64,000 bases of DNA from Psychroserpens jangbogonensis (GCF_000797465.1 NZ_JSWG01000004.1:62001-126000), one strand, 5' to 3'; shown: positions 1 to 9,369, counted from the stretch's first letter. Made by a program: numbers and translations. Notes: generated by a model not told the origin, from the sequence alone.

Positions 1-1
1 A

Positions 2-1543
2 ATGGATGCAAATTTCCAAGGCTACATGAACTTTATAGTTAAGGGTATTGGAGGATTAGGTTATTCGCCACTTGGTGGTAGTGTAACGCAAGGTATGGGA
101 GTAGTTTTAAATACATTTGCCTTTGGTTCTGGACCAGGCTGTCCTGCTTCTGGGATTGTTCCTAACTCTACATATGGCCTTGGTAGAACAGTCACTCACG
201 AATTAGGACATTTTTATGGATTAAACCATACATTTAATGCCGATGGTGGTGGATCTTGTGGAGCTGGTGGTGATGGTATTGCTGATACTCCTGAAGTTGC
301 TAATAGTACTTATGGATGTCCTAGTAATCCGACTCCATTTGCTTGTAACGCACCAGAAAGAAGATTAACAATGAATTATATGGATTATGTAGATGATGCA
401 TGTATGTATATGTTTACTCCAAGCCAAATGAATAATGTTGATTCATATGTATCTGCTGTTTTGGCATCTCAATTTAAGCCAGGCGTATGTGGTCCTGGAA
501 ATCCAGGATTTACATTAACGGCTAACGATAGTCCAATATATAGTTGTCCTAATACAGATACTGAAGCTAGTTTTAATCTTAGCTATACAACAATTGCAAA
601 CTTTAATGAAACAACTACGTTCTCAGCAAGTGGATTGCCAGCTAATGCTACAGTTGATTTTACACCTTCAACTTTAAATAACGATGGTGATTTTGTTATG
701 ACTGTAGGTAATTTAGGTGCTACAGCTGTAGGAGTATATACAATTGAAGTTACTGGTACATCAAACACTGTTACAGAATCAGTAGATGTTGAATTATTCA
801 ATAACTGTGCAGTTGTTACTTGTGACGATTATGTAGCAACAGATTTACCAGTTGTGATATCTCCAGTTGGTGGACCAACTGACTATACTTCAACTATAAC
901 TATAACTGAAGACTTACCAATTGACGACATCAATGTTACTTTTGCAATAGACCATACTTGGATTCGTGATATCACTGCAACAATAACAAGTCCAAATGGT
1001 ACAGTAGTAGAATTAACTTCAGTTAATGGAGTTGATGGTGCTGGAGAATATCAAAATACTGTTTTTGATCAAGAAGCAGGAGCAGGAACAGATATAGCAG
1101 GAGCAACTCCTCCTGGGAATATTTTTATAGGACCATATACGCCTGAAGGCGATTTATCTCTAATTTATGGAGAGATGTCTGCTGGTGATTGGGTGTTAAC
1201 TATTACTGATAATTTTGATTTAGATGGTGGGAATTTAACAAACTTCGAAATAGAACTTTGTCTTGAAGATGCATTAAGTATCTCTGAGTTTGAATTAAAT
1301 GGTTTCGCAATATTCCCTAATCCAAATAAAGGTGAATTCACAATTAAGTTGAATTCTAATTCAGGAAGCGATATTAAAGTTAATGTATTTGATATTAGAG
1401 GTAGAAGAATCTTTAATAATGCTTATACAAATAATGGTGACTTTAATGAAACAGTTAATTTAAACAACGTTCAAGCAGGAATGTATTTAGTGACTGTTAA
1501 TGACGGTAATAATGAAATTACAAAAAGAATTATTGTAGAATAA
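2..1543 (+). CDS. T9SS-secreted M43-type (pappalysin/cytophagalysin-like) metalloprotease, 5' end missing
   Basis: The reading frame is open to the left edge, so the signal peptide and any propeptide are outside the window. In the visible part, the zinc site HELGHFYGLNH (residues 66-76) fits HExxHxxGxxH, and a Met-turn MNYMDY follows at 124-129; this spacing and the Cys-rich surroundings fit the M43 (pappalysin-like) metallopeptidases. Then come an Ig-like stretch (about 167-270), a proprotein-convertase P-domain (about 272-432, with the conserved YTPEGDLS and GDWVLTITD segments) and a T9SS type A sorting domain (438-513, starting FAIFPNPNKGEF and ending KRIIVE). It is therefore predicted to be exported by T9SS and to act outside the cell on proteins. 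It precedes a second protease with the same C-terminal half. Confident in family; substrate unknown. Confidence 0.9.
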   Translation: MDANFQGYMNFIVKGIGGLGYSPLGGSVTQGMGVVLNTFAFGSGPGCPASGIVPNSTYGLGRTVTHELGHFYGLNHTFNADGGGSCGAGGDGIADTPEVANSTYGCPSNPTPFACNAPERRLTMNYMDYVDDACMYMFTPSQMNNVDSYVSAVLASQFKPGVCGPGNPGFTLTANDSPIYSCPNTDTEASFNLSYTTIANFNETTTFSASGLPANATVDFTPSTLNNDGDFVMTVGNLGATAVGVYTIEVTGTSNTVTESVDVELFNNCAVVTCDDYVATDLPVVISPVGGPTDYTSTITITEDLPIDDINVTFAIDHTWIRDITATITSPNGTVVELTSVNGVDGAGEYQNTVFDQEAGAGTDIAGATPPGNIFIGPYTPEGDLSLIYGEMSAGDWVLTITDNFDLDGGNLTNFEIELCLEDALSISEFELNGFAIFPNPNKGEFTIKLNSNSGSDIKVNVFDIRGRRIFNNAYTNNGDFNETVNLNNVQAGMYLVTVNDGNNEITKRIIVE

Positions 1544-1562
1544 CACACTAATTCCTTTCTAT

Positions 1563-1593
1563 AAAAAAAGAGGCACTTGTTGCCTCTTTTTTT
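1563..1593 (+). terminator. Intrinsic terminator
   Basis: An A-run leads into a stem AGAGGCA/TGCCTCT followed by a T-run, 20 bases after the stop of the first protease gene. It separates the two tandem protease genes. Confidence 0.85.
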
Positions 1594-1647
1594 ATATCCT
1601 AGCTTTTTGAAAATTATACTATCTTTTAAAAAAAAATTAAAAATTAC

Positions 1648-4600
1648 ATGAAAATTTCTCCACACTTAACAAGAATGATAATCTTCTTTTTTGCGACATT
1701 TTCGATGCTTGCACAAGAGAAAACTTGGGAAACCTCCCAATTTAGAAACGGAACAGATGATGTAACACTACAACATTTGGATTCAAAAAAATATTCGGTT
1801 TTTCAGTTAAACATTGAGAGCCTAAAACAACAATTACTTAATGCACCTCTTAGAAGGGAATCAAACGGGCAGTCAAATACGGTTGTTCAATTTCCTAATT
1901 TCAAGGGCGAAATAGAAGATTACCGCGTAGTTGAAACTGCTGTCTTTTCTTCAGAATTTGGAGCGAATGCATCTCCAAACATCAAAACATATCTTGGCTC
2001 TAAAACTGATAATTCTGGAACACGCATTAGATTTAGTGTTACGCCTTTAGGTTTAAAAGCAATGATTTCAGAACCTGGTAAAGACATGTTTTATATCCAA
2101 CCAGTAACAAAAGTATCTAATGGTCAGTATTTAATTTATAATAGAGACGCCAAAGTTGATTCTTCTGAAACATTTGAATGTTTAACTGAAGATTTAGAAG
2201 TGCTATCAAGGTCTGCCACACCTTCAATGCAAAGAGATGCTAATGATCAATTATTAAGAACATTCAGAATAGCGATATCTACAACATCACAGTATACAGG
2301 TTTTTGGGATGATGGCAATGCTGGTAATGGTGGACCTCAAGAAGATGCTTTAGCTCAAATGGTGTCAACATTAAATAGAATAAATGAGGTTTTCGAAGTT
2401 GATATGGCAATTACCTTTGTATTAGTTAACACAGCTGATGATTTAGCCATAGATCTAGTATATTCTGGAACAGATCCTTACGGAGGAGATTTAAATGGAG
2501 ATTTACAAACTAACTTAACAGCAACCGTTGGTAATTCAGACTATGATATTGGTCATTTATTACATTTTGCCGGTAATAACGGAAATGCAGGTTGTATAGG
2601 ATGTGTTTGTCAAAACGGAAAAGGAAGTGCATTTTCAGCGCATTCATTTGTAGATAATGATGATGGACCTTATATGGCAGATTTCTTTGATATTGATTAT
2701 GTACCACACGAAATGGGTCACCAAATGGGAGCGAACCATACGTATTCAAATTTCAGTGAAGGTACTGGTGTAAATGCAGAACCAGGAAGTGGAACTTCAA
2801 TTATGGGATATGCGGGAATCACAGGTCCAAACGACGTTCAAGATCATTCTGATCCGTATTTTCATTACTATAGTATCACACAAATTTTGAACAACGTCTC
2901 ATCAGCGCCAAATAATTGTGCCACAACAACAGTAATTACTAATAGTCCTCCAGTTGCAAATGCTGGTATTGATTTTACAATTCCAAATGGGACGGCTTTT
3001 ATTCTTAAAGGTAGCGCAACAGATGCAGATGCTTCGGATGTACAAACCTATTGTTGGGAGCAAATTGACGATGGTGTCACAAATAACAATAATTTCGGAC
3101 CAACTAAAACGACAGGAGCTTTATGGAGGTCAAGACCTCCAAGTACGTCACCAGATAGATATATGCCAATTTTTGAGCGCGTTTTAAATGGCCAACTTAC
3201 AGAAACAAATCCAGTTGAAACTGCCGATAATAGTTCGTGGGAAACAGTATCTACTGTTGGGCGAGTTTTAAATTTTGCCTTAACCGTTAGAGATCGATCT
3301 GAAGCTGGAGGAGTAGGTCAAACACCTCAGTCAGATTTTGACACAATGATTGTTACTGTTGATAATGCTAGTGGTCCTTTTGCTGTAACTTCACAAGCTA
3401 CAAATGTAAGTTGGGACGCTGGATCTTCACAAACCATTAATTGGGATGTTGCAGGAACTGATAGTGGTAATGTAAATACACCAACCGTAAATATTTTATT
3501 ATCTGTAGATGGTGGTCAAACGTTTCCATTTACAATGGCATCTAATGTACCAAATGATGGTTCACATGATGTGACTGTACCAGTTACAGGAGGAGACACA
3601 ACAATGGCAAGAGTTATTGTTGAAGGAAATGACAATATATTTTATGCAGTAAATGCTTCAAATTTCAGCATTCAAGAATCTGAATTTATTATAACTGTAG
3701 ATACTACAGAATTAGATATATGTGAGCCAAATAGTCTAGTATATAATTTCACATACAATACATTTTTAGGGTTTAGTAACTTGACAAATTTTTCTGTGAC
3801 AGGCTTGCCTGCTGGAGCATCTGCAGTTATAAACCCAACATCTACAACTGCAGATGGTACAGTGGGAACTATAACTGTAAATGGTACAGGAAGTTTAGCT
3901 GTTGGCAGCTATCCTTTTGAATTTCAGGGAACTTCAGGGTCTATTACACAAAGTGTAGATCTAATAATGAATGTTTATAATGATGTAATTGATGCAATAG
4001 TTCTTACTTCACCAGCTGATGGTGCTATAGATCAAAGTTCTGAGCCTGAATTGGTATGGACAGGAAATGATAATGCACAAGATTACTTAGTTGAAGTATC
4101 TTCAGATGTAAATTTCACAACTATTGTAGATAGCGGAACGGTTCAATCTACCTCTTATACAGCAAGTAATTTGAATATTAGCACATTATATTATTGGAGA
4201 GTTACGGCATCTAATTTATGTAATACTGCTCCAGCATCTTCTGTGTTTAGTTTTACTACAGCAGAAATCTCTTGTGGGTTTTTTGATGTCACAGACTTAC
4301 CCATTGATATTTTAGAGACTGGAAATGCTACAGATACATATACTTCAGTTCTAAATGTTCCCAATGACGCTCCAATTACAGATGTTAACGTTACAATAAG
4401 TATTCAGCATGGTTGGAATAATGATTTAGATATCTCTTTAATTAGTCCGTCTGGAACAGTCATTGTCCTTTCTGAAGATAATGGTAACGATGGCGAAGAA
4501 GATTACACCAATACAGTGTTTGACCAAGAGGCAGGAACATTAATTACTGCTGGCACTTCTCCTTTTACAGGAACGTTTATTCCTGAAGGGGATTTATCTA

Positions 4601-4992
4601 CACTTTATGGCGAAATGTCTGGTGGTGATTGGATTTTATCTGTAGACGATGATTTCGGATATGCAGATGGTGGACAAATTTTGATATTTACATTAGAGCT
4701 TTGTATTGAAGGAGCCCTTTCGGTTAGTGAAGAAAGTATTAATCTTTCAGATTTTGTGATTTACCCTAATCCTAATAAAGGAGCATTTAATGTGGTCATT
4801 AAAAATTCAAATTCTGAAGATGTGAAAATTTCTGTATTCGATATTAGAGGAAGGCGAATTTTTGATAATATATATGATGGATCACCATCATTTTATCAAC
4901 CAATAAGTTTAGAGAATGCACAATCTGGAGTGTATTTAGTTACTATTGAAAACGGAACAAGTAAAGTAACTAAACGAATCATAATCGATTAG
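1648..4992 (+). CDS. T9SS-secreted reprolysin-like (M12B-type) zinc metalloprotease
   Basis: The 1114-residue protein begins with a signal peptide (about 1-22, ending MLAQ). A propeptide-like region follows up to about residue 205. The catalytic zinc site is HEMGHQMGANH (residues 354-364), with a Met-turn containing SIMGY near residue 385. After this come a PKD-like segment (from about 434, NSPPVANAG), an Ig-like region, a fibronectin type III-like segment (about 780-870), a proprotein-convertase P-domain (about 880-1032) and a T9SS type A sorting domain (about 1040-1114). The role is extracellular proteolysis after T9SS export and processing. Its P-domain and sorting domain closely resemble those of the upstream gene although the catalytic domains belong to different zinc peptidase families. 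ATG at 1648 is used because the signal peptide starts there. Confidence 0.92.
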   Translation: MKISPHLTRMIIFFFATFSMLAQEKTWETSQFRNGTDDVTLQHLDSKKYSVFQLNIESLKQQLLNAPLRRESNGQSNTVVQFPNFKGEIEDYRVVETAVFSSEFGANASPNIKTYLGSKTDNSGTRIRFSVTPLGLKAMISEPGKDMFYIQPVTKVSNGQYLIYNRDAKVDSSETFECLTEDLEVLSRSATPSMQRDANDQLLRTFRIAISTTSQYTGFWDDGNAGNGGPQEDALAQMVSTLNRINEVFEVDMAITFVLVNTADDLAIDLVYSGTDPYGGDLNGDLQTNLTATVGNSDYDIGHLLHFAGNNGNAGCIGCVCQNGKGSAFSAHSFVDNDDGPYMADFFDIDYVPHEMGHQMGANHTYSNFSEGTGVNAEPGSGTSIMGYAGITGPNDVQDHSDPYFHYYSITQILNNVSSAPNNCATTTVITNSPPVANAGIDFTIPNGTAFILKGSATDADASDVQTYCWEQIDDGVTNNNNFGPTKTTGALWRSRPPSTSPDRYMPIFERVLNGQLTETNPVETADNSSWETVSTVGRVLNFALTVRDRSEAGGVGQTPQSDFDTMIVTVDNASGPFAVTSQATNVSWDAGSSQTINWDVAGTDSGNVNTPTVNILLSVDGGQTFPFTMASNVPNDGSHDVTVPVTGGDTTMARVIVEGNDNIFYAVNASNFSIQESEFIITVDTTELDICEPNSLVYNFTYNTFLGFSNLTNFSVTGLPAGASAVINPTSTTADGTVGTITVNGTGSLAVGSYPFEFQGTSGSITQSVDLIMNVYNDVIDAIVLTSPADGAIDQSSEPELVWTGNDNAQDYLVEVSSDVNFTTIVDSGTVQSTSYTASNLNISTLYYWRVTASNLCNTAPASSVFSFTTAEISCGFFDVTDLPIDILETGNATDTYTSVLNVPNDAPITDVNVTISIQHGWNNDLDISLISPSGTVIVLSEDNGNDGEEDYTNTVFDQEAGTLITAGTSPFTGTFIPEGDLSTLYGEMSGGDWILSVDDDFGYADGGQILIFTLELCIEGALSVSEESINLSDFVIYPNPNKGAFNVVIKNSNSEDVKISVFDIRGRRIFDNIYDGSPSFYQPISLENAQSGVYLVTIENGTSKVTKRIIID

Positions 4993-5014
4993 TTTAATTA
5001 CTGTTTTATTATAA

Positions 5015-5045
5015 GAAAAGAGAGGCTAATTAGCCTCTCTTTTTA
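5015..5045. terminator. Bidirectional terminator between convergent genes
   Basis: A perfect stem AGAGAGGCTA/TAGCCTCTCT is flanked by an A-run and a T-run. It lies between the stop of the M12B-type protease (4992, plus) and the stop of pth (5043, minus), whose stop codon it touches. Confidence 0.85.
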
Positions 5046-5609
5046 TTTTCCATTGAATGTATTCATGGTATTATTAATACCTGCTGTGCCAAAAGATTTT
5101 ATAAGTTCAATAGATTTCTCATAGCGTTCTTTGAGTTTTTCAGCTTCTTCATTTGTCCATTCTCCTAAGACATAGTCTACTTGTCTTCCTTTGCCGAATT
5201 CATCACTAATACCAAATCTAAATCTATTATATTTCGTTGTCTGCAGTTTGTCTTGGATATCTTTTAATCCGTTATGACCACCATCACTTCCTTTTGTTTT
5301 CATTCTAAGACTTCCAAAGGGAAGGTTAAGATCATCGGTTATAATAAGTAAGTTCTCTAGAGGAATCTTCTCTTTTGTTAACCAGTAGAGTACAGCCTTT
5401 CCGCTTAAATTCATAAACGTACTTGGTTTTAAAAGAATAAAAGTTCTTCCTTTAAATTTATAGGTGGTTAAATCACCTAATTTTTGTGTTTCAAATCTAA
5501 GGTCTTCTTTATCTGCTAAGGCATCTAAAACCTTAAAGCCTATATTATGTCTTGTATTTGCATATTGACTTCCAATATTACCAAGTCCAACAATTAGAAA
5601 TTTTTTCAT
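5043..5609 (-). CDS. pth: Peptidyl-tRNA hydrolase
   Basis: Cleaves peptidyl-tRNA released from stalled ribosomes to recycle tRNA. At 188 residues it has the normal bacterial Pth length. Visible motifs are VGLGNIGSQY at the N-terminus with catalytic His21 in TRHNIGF, KPSTFMNLSG (61-70, Asn67), DDLNLPFG (Asp92/Asp93) and SDGGHNGLK (Asn113), all matching the Pth active site and substrate-binding residues. It is the last gene of prs-rplY-pth. A strong hairpin lies between rplY and pth, so pth may be expressed by read-through or partly on its own. Confidence 0.96.
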   Translation of the reverse strand: MKKFLIVGLGNIGSQYANTRHNIGFKVLDALADKEDLRFETQKLGDLTTYKFKGRTFILLKPSTFMNLSGKAVLYWLTKEKIPLENLLIITDDLNLPFGSLRMKTKGSDGGHNGLKDIQDKLQTTKYNRFRFGISDEFGKGRQVDYVLGEWTNEEAEKLKERYEKSIELIKSFGTAGINNTMNTFNGK

Positions 5610-5699
5610 AGGATTAGTCTCTTCGATATCTAAGGATGTCGAATTCCAATTAAATAGATTTTTTATAAACGTCCAGATAACACAAAGTTTATGTAAAAA

Positions 5700-5733
5700 T
5701 AAAAAAGCATTCTAAATAAATAGAATGCTTTTT
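5700..5733 (-). terminator. Terminator/attenuator between rplY and pth
   Basis: A stem of AAAAAGCATTCTA paired with TAGAATGCTTTTT has a six-base loop. It stands in the rplY-pth gap and reads as an intrinsic terminator on the minus strand, so it probably reduces pth transcription relative to rplY. Confidence 0.75.
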
Positions 5734-5755
5734 ATATTTAAAGAATAAATGTGTT

Positions 5756-6406
5756 CTATTCTTGAGTTTCAGTTGCTGCTGCTTCTCCTCCTTCAGTAGT
5801 TGCTTCTGCTCCTTCTGCTCCTTCTTCAAGTTCTTCTTCCTCTTCCTCATCAACAACGGCAGTTCTTGCAGTTTTGATTTGAACGACAACAGTATTGTCA
5901 GAATGTAGTAATGTGAAATCTGCACCTGCCAATTCTGTAACATATAACTTGTCACCAATTTTTAGAGGTGTGATATCAGCTTCTAAGAAATCTGGTAAAT
6001 TTTTAGGTAAAGCTTTTACTCTTAATTTACGTCTGTTCTTACGAAGAACACCACCATTTAAAACACCTTTAGATGTTCCAATAACGTGTACAGGAATATT
6101 CATAGCAATTTCTTTTCCTTCGAATAAACGGTAAAAATCTACGTGTAAGATTTTATCCGTTACAGGATGAAATTGAATGTCTTGTAATACTGCATCGAAA
6201 GTATTATCATTGTCTAAAGCAATCACAACTGTATGCGCATTAGGCGTGTATACAAGTTTAGAGAATGCTAATTCAGCTGCTGAGAAATGTACTGTTTCGT
6301 CTCCTCCGTATAATACGCAAGGAACCTGACCAGCATTACGTAAGGCTTTAGTTGCCTTTTTGCCTACGCTTTCTCTTTGAGATCCATTGATTGTAATTGA
6401 TTTCAT
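5756..6406 (-). CDS. rplY: 50S ribosomal protein L25 (bL25, long CTC form)
   Basis: Binds 5S rRNA in the large ribosomal subunit. The 216-residue protein is the long CTC-type form: an N-terminal L25 domain (about 5-93, with [14 protein letters not shown]) and a beta-rich C-terminal domain (about 100-185), then a tail very rich in Glu and Ala. The acidic tail is typical of Bacteroidota bL25. The gene sits between prs and pth, an arrangement widely kept in bacteria. ATG at 6406 gives the expected start [11 protein letters not shown]. Confidence 0.95.
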   Translation of the reverse strand: MKSITINGSQRESVGKKATKALRNAGQVPCVLYGGDETVHFSAAELAFSKLVYTPNAHTVVIALDNDNTFDAVLQDIQFHPVTDKILHVDFYRLFEGKEIAMNIPVHVIGTSKGVLNGGVLRKNRRKLRVKALPKNLPDFLEADITPLKIGDKLYVTELAGADFTLLHSDNTVVVQIKTARTAVVDEEEEEELEEGAEGAEATTEGGEAAATETQE

Positions 6407-6585
6407 TGTTGAAATTTTAATTTAATATTTAGTAAATCCCTCGTTTTGAGGGCTGCAAATTTAGTAAATATATTTAAAAGCACCACCTTTTACTGCAGTT
6501 TTTAATAGGTGTTAAATTGGTGCCAAGAATTACTTTGAAGTCAAGGTATATTAACGAAATGTTTTTAATGTAGAATTACATTCCG

Positions 6586-7527
6586 TTACATAATAAATTT
6601 AGAGCTTATCGATTTGTTGTAATGTACATTGTGCATCACGTCTGCAAAAAGCTCAGCACAACTTAAAACCTTAATTTTCTTGTTTTGCTGTTTTAATGGA
6701 ATTGAATCTGTGACTATTAATTCTTCTAGTTTAGAACTATCTAATTTTTTATAAGCATCACCAGATAGAATAGGATGAGTGCAGATAGCTCTTACACTTA
6801 GAGCGCCTTTTTCCATCATTAAATCTGCAGCTTTTGTTAATGTTCCTGCAGTATCAACCATGTCATCTACTAAAACTACGTTTTTCCCTGTGACATCACC
6901 AATAAGTTCCATGTGAGAAATTACATTGGCTTTTGCGCGTTGCTTATAACAAATAACAACATCACTTGCTAACGCTTTAGAATAGGCATAGGCTCTTTTT
7001 GATCCACCCATGTCTGGAGAAGCGATAGTAAGATTGTCTAAATTAAGCTCTTTTAAATAAGGTAAAAATATAGTGGATGCAAATAAGTGATCAACAGGTT
7101 TTTCGAAAAACCCTTGGATTTGATCTGCGTGTAAATCCATTGTTATTATACGAGTTGCTCCAGCTACTTCTAACATCTTTGCGACGAGTTTTGCAGCAAT
7201 TGGAACTCTTGGTTTATCTTTTCTGTCTTGTCTTGCCCAACCAAAATATGGAAGAACTGCTGTAATGTGTCTAGCAGAAGCACGTTTGGCAGCATCAATC
7301 ATCAATAGCATTTCCATTAAATTTTCTGGACCAGGATGCGTAGATCCAATAAGAAATACTCGAGTTCCCCTTATAGATTCTTCATAAGACGGCTGAAACT
7401 CACCATCACTATAGGTTGAAGTAATAACATTACCTAAAGGCACACCGAAATAATCAGCTATTTTAAGTGCGAGTGTTTTACTTTGATTACAGGCGAAAAT
7501 TTTGGCTTCTGTGACTGAGTTTGACAT
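6586..7527 (-). CDS. prs: Ribose-phosphate pyrophosphokinase (PRPP synthetase)
   Basis: Makes PRPP from ribose 5-phosphate and ATP, feeding purine, pyrimidine, His, Trp and NAD synthesis. The 313 residues match class I enzymes. Motifs seen: SDGEF (about 40-44), the ATP loop WARQDRKDKPR (about 97-107), DLHADQIQGFF (131-141, with His133) and the PRPP-binding loop VLVDDMVDTAGT (about 218-229). It is the first gene of a minus-strand operon followed by rplY and pth. A TAnnTTTG box (7578-7585) lies about 50 bases upstream of the ATG. Confidence 0.97.
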   Translation of the reverse strand: MSNSVTEAKIFACNQSKTLALKIADYFGVPLGNVITSTYSDGEFQPSYEESIRGTRVFLIGSTHPGPENLMEMLLMIDAAKRASARHITAVLPYFGWARQDRKDKPRVPIAAKLVAKMLEVAGATRIITMDLHADQIQGFFEKPVDHLFASTIFLPYLKELNLDNLTIASPDMGGSKRAYAYSKALASDVVICYKQRAKANVISHMELIGDVTGKNVVLVDDMVDTAGTLTKAADLMMEKGALSVRAICTHPILSGDAYKKLDSSKLEELIVTDSIPLKQQNKKIKVLSCAELFADVMHNVHYNKSISSKFIM

Positions 7528-7577
7528 TGGTAAAAGGACTGTTTTGTTGTGTTTTTATCATTTTAATTAACGATGCT

Positions 7578-7585
7578 CAAATTTA
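7578..7585 (-). promoter_or_regulatory. Candidate minus-7 box for prs
   Basis: On the minus strand this reads TAAATTTG, an exact match to the Bacteroidota minus-7 consensus TAnnTTTG, about 50 bases before the prs start. No convincing minus-33 TTTG was found. Confidence 0.45.
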
Positions 7586-7623
7586 GGAATTAATTCCTAC
7601 TGATAAAGTATAAAAGGACTATT

Positions 7624-7658
7624 TTTGAATGATTATAATAAATTATTTTATAGTTTTG
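7624..7658 (+). promoter_or_regulatory. Promoter of tRNA-Leu
   Basis: TTTG at 7624-7627 and TAGTTTTG at 7651-7658 match the Bacteroidota minus-33 and minus-7 elements, and the mature tRNA begins 12 bases downstream of the second. Confidence 0.65.
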
Positions 7659-7670
7659 CAGTCCAAAATT

Positions 7671-7752
7671 GCTCAAGTGGTGGAATTGGTAGACACGTTG
7701 GATTCAAAATCCAATGTCGCAAGACGTGCGGGTTCGATTCCCGCCTTGAGTA
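7671..7752 (+). tRNA. tRNA-Leu (anticodon CAA)
   Basis: An 82-nt class II tRNA. The acceptor stem GCTCAAG pairs with CTTGAGT (first pair G-T). The anticodon stem TTGGA/TCCAA encloses the loop TTCAAAA, giving anticodon CAA for TTG codons. A long variable arm (TGTCGCAAGACGT) and the T-loop GGTTCGATTCC are present. The 3' CCA is not encoded. It is followed at once by a strong terminator. Confidence 0.96.
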
Positions 7753-7754
7753 CA

Positions 7755-7792
7755 AAAACTCTGTTAATTAATATTAATTAACAGAGTTTTTT
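7755..7792. terminator. Terminator after tRNA-Leu
   Basis: A long perfect inverted repeat ACTCTGTTAATTAAT/ATTAATTAACAGAGT ends in a six-base T-run just after the tRNA 3' end. The 239 bases from here to the next gene hold only weak AT-rich inverted repeats and the short leader reading frame described below. Confidence 0.85.
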
Positions 7793-7990
7793 ATTTGCGG
7801 TTTTTGTAAGGATATCCATAAAAATTGGAAGTCTGTAAGATTTTAACTACCTTACAATCAGTTAATAGTTGTTTTTCTACTAATTAATTCCCACACCAAT
7901 TTTATTCCCACTGTATAGTTGGAAGGATTTCATATTTTGAAAGCCTTTCCGACCAATTCAACAATGATGTAATTAACCAATAACCATATT

Positions 7991-8026
7991 ATGAAAACAA
8001 GATTATTTTTAACCCTTAAAAACTGA
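7991..8026 (+). other. Short leader reading frame upstream of the LRR gene (11 codons plus stop)
   Basis: ATG at 7991 opens MKTRLFLTLKN and stops at 8024-8026, 5 bases before the ATG of the leucine-rich-repeat gene. It resembles the start of a signal peptide. It could be a translated leader that couples to the next gene or a decayed gene start; nothing in the sequence decides between these. Confidence 0.3.
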
Positions 8027-8031
8027 ATGTT

Positions 8032-9369
8032 ATGAGAAAATTATTACTTATCATCTCTTTTTTAAGCACCAGTTTAACCTTTTCGCAAACCGAAATAAAC
8101 GGTATAAACTATATCCTTAACACCACAGATGACACTGCCAGTGTCACCCAAATTACTGGATGTTATAGTGGAGATATTACCATCCCTGAGACGGTTATAG
8201 ATAGCGGAACGACTTACACAGTAACGAGTATTGGTAATTCAACTTTCGATGGTTGTTCCTTAACATCTATCATCTTACCTAATACGATAACAAGTATTGA
8301 GGATTGGGCTTTCTACTTTTGTGGTTCTTTAGCGTCTATTACCTTGCCTAATTCGCTAACAAGTATTGGTTATGGGGCTTTCTATTATTGTAGTTTCTTA
8401 ACGTCTATCACCTTACCTAATTCGATAACGAGTATTGGTGATAATGCTTTCTATAATTGTAGTTCCTTAACGTCTATCACAATACCTAATTCGATTACGA
8501 GTATTGGGTATGAGACTTTCCGAGAATGTAGTTCCTTAACATCTATCACCTTACCCAATTCGCTAACTAGCATTGGTGATCGTGTTTTCGTAAGTTGTAG
8601 TTCCTTAACATCTATCACCTTACCTAATTCCCTAACGAGTATTGGTCTTGGGGCTTTCGCTGTTTGTACCTCCTTACCATCTATCACCTTACCCAATTCG
8701 ATAACGAGTATTGGTGATAGTGTTTTCGCTGATTGTAGTTCCTTAACATCTATCACCATACCTAATTCGATTACGAGTATTGGTTTTGGGGCTTTCACAG
8801 GTTGTACCTCCTTACTATCTGTCACCTTGCCAAATACGCTAACGAGTATTGGGGATTCTGCTTTCAATTATTGTACCTCCTTACCATCTATCACCTTACC
8901 TAATTCGATAACGAGTATTGGTGATTATGCTTTCCGATATTGTACAGCCTTAACGTCTGTAACAGCACTTAATCCCACACCTATAACCATCAATGCTAAT
9001 GTTTTTCAAGATGCACCTATAGCTAATATCCCTTTATATGTCGTAGATGAGGCAGCAGTAACTGCGTACCAAGCTACAGCAGTTTGGCAAGATTTTAATT
9101 CGGTTACCGTAACAGCATTATCCATAGAAGATTTTGCGATTACTAATAAAATTAAGGTTTATCCAAACCCAACAAATGATATTGTTACTGTTTTAACAAA
9201 AATTCCATTGAAATATAAGATTGTTAATAGTCTTGGTCAAAACGTATTACAAGGAAAGTTAGATGAAAATCATAATCAAATTCAAGTCTCGCATTTGGCA
9301 AAAGGAATCTATGTAATGAGTTTTAATTCATCTGAAGGAAAAATATCTAAAAAGTTAATTATCGATTAA
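8032..9369 (+). CDS. BspA-like leucine-rich repeat surface protein with T9SS sorting domain
   Basis: A 445-residue protein: signal peptide (about 1-18, ending TFSQ), a short N-terminal region, ten tandem 23-residue LRR_5 (BspA-type) repeats at residues 77-306 of the pattern LTSITLPNSITSIGDxxF with a near-C-terminal Cys, then a short linker and a T9SS sorting domain (about 375-445: KVYPNPTNDIV to SKKLIID). Proteins of this kind are exported to the surface and mediate adhesion or binding in other Bacteroidota; the ligand here is unknown. The repeats are also nearly identical at DNA level (69-bp unit), which suggests recent expansion or gene conversion. Preceded by an 11-codon leader frame. Confidence 0.9.
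   Translation: MRKLLLIISFLSTSLTFSQTEINGINYILNTTDDTASVTQITGCYSGDITIPETVIDSGTTYTVTSIGNSTFDGCSLTSIILPNTITSIEDWAFYFCGSLASITLPNSLTSIGYGAFYYCSFLTSITLPNSITSIGDNAFYNCSSLTSITIPNSITSIGYETFRECSSLTSITLPNSLTSIGDRVFVSCSSLTSITLPNSLTSIGLGAFAVCTSLPSITLPNSITSIGDSVFADCSSLTSITIPNSITSIGFGAFTGCTSLLSVTLPNTLTSIGDSAFNYCTSLPSITLPNSITSIGDYAFRYCTALTSVTALNPTPITINANVFQDAPIANIPLYVVDEAAVTAYQATAVWQDFNSVTVTALSIEDFAITNKIKVYPNPTNDIVTVLTKIPLKYKIVNSLGQNVLQGKLDENHNQIQVSHLAKGIYVMSFNSSEGKISKKLIID
8260..8949 (+). repeat. Ten tandem 69-bp coding repeats (LRR units)
   Basis: Each 69-bp unit begins near TTAACATCTATCACCTTACC and contains ACGAGTATTGGT. Units differ mainly in the codons for the variable loop residues after SIG and before Cys, the part expected to line the exposed face. 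The array is wholly inside the LRR gene. Confidence 0.92.

Noticed and set aside
8451-8867. Long minus-strand open frame of 138 codons inside the LRR gene
   Set aside because: It is a mirror of the repetitive sense frame; its repeats arise from the 69-bp units and it has no start signal or promoter.
8260-8949. Regularly spaced repeats that might suggest a CRISPR array
   Set aside because: The units are contiguous 69-bp coding repeats in frame, without unique spacers or cas genes.
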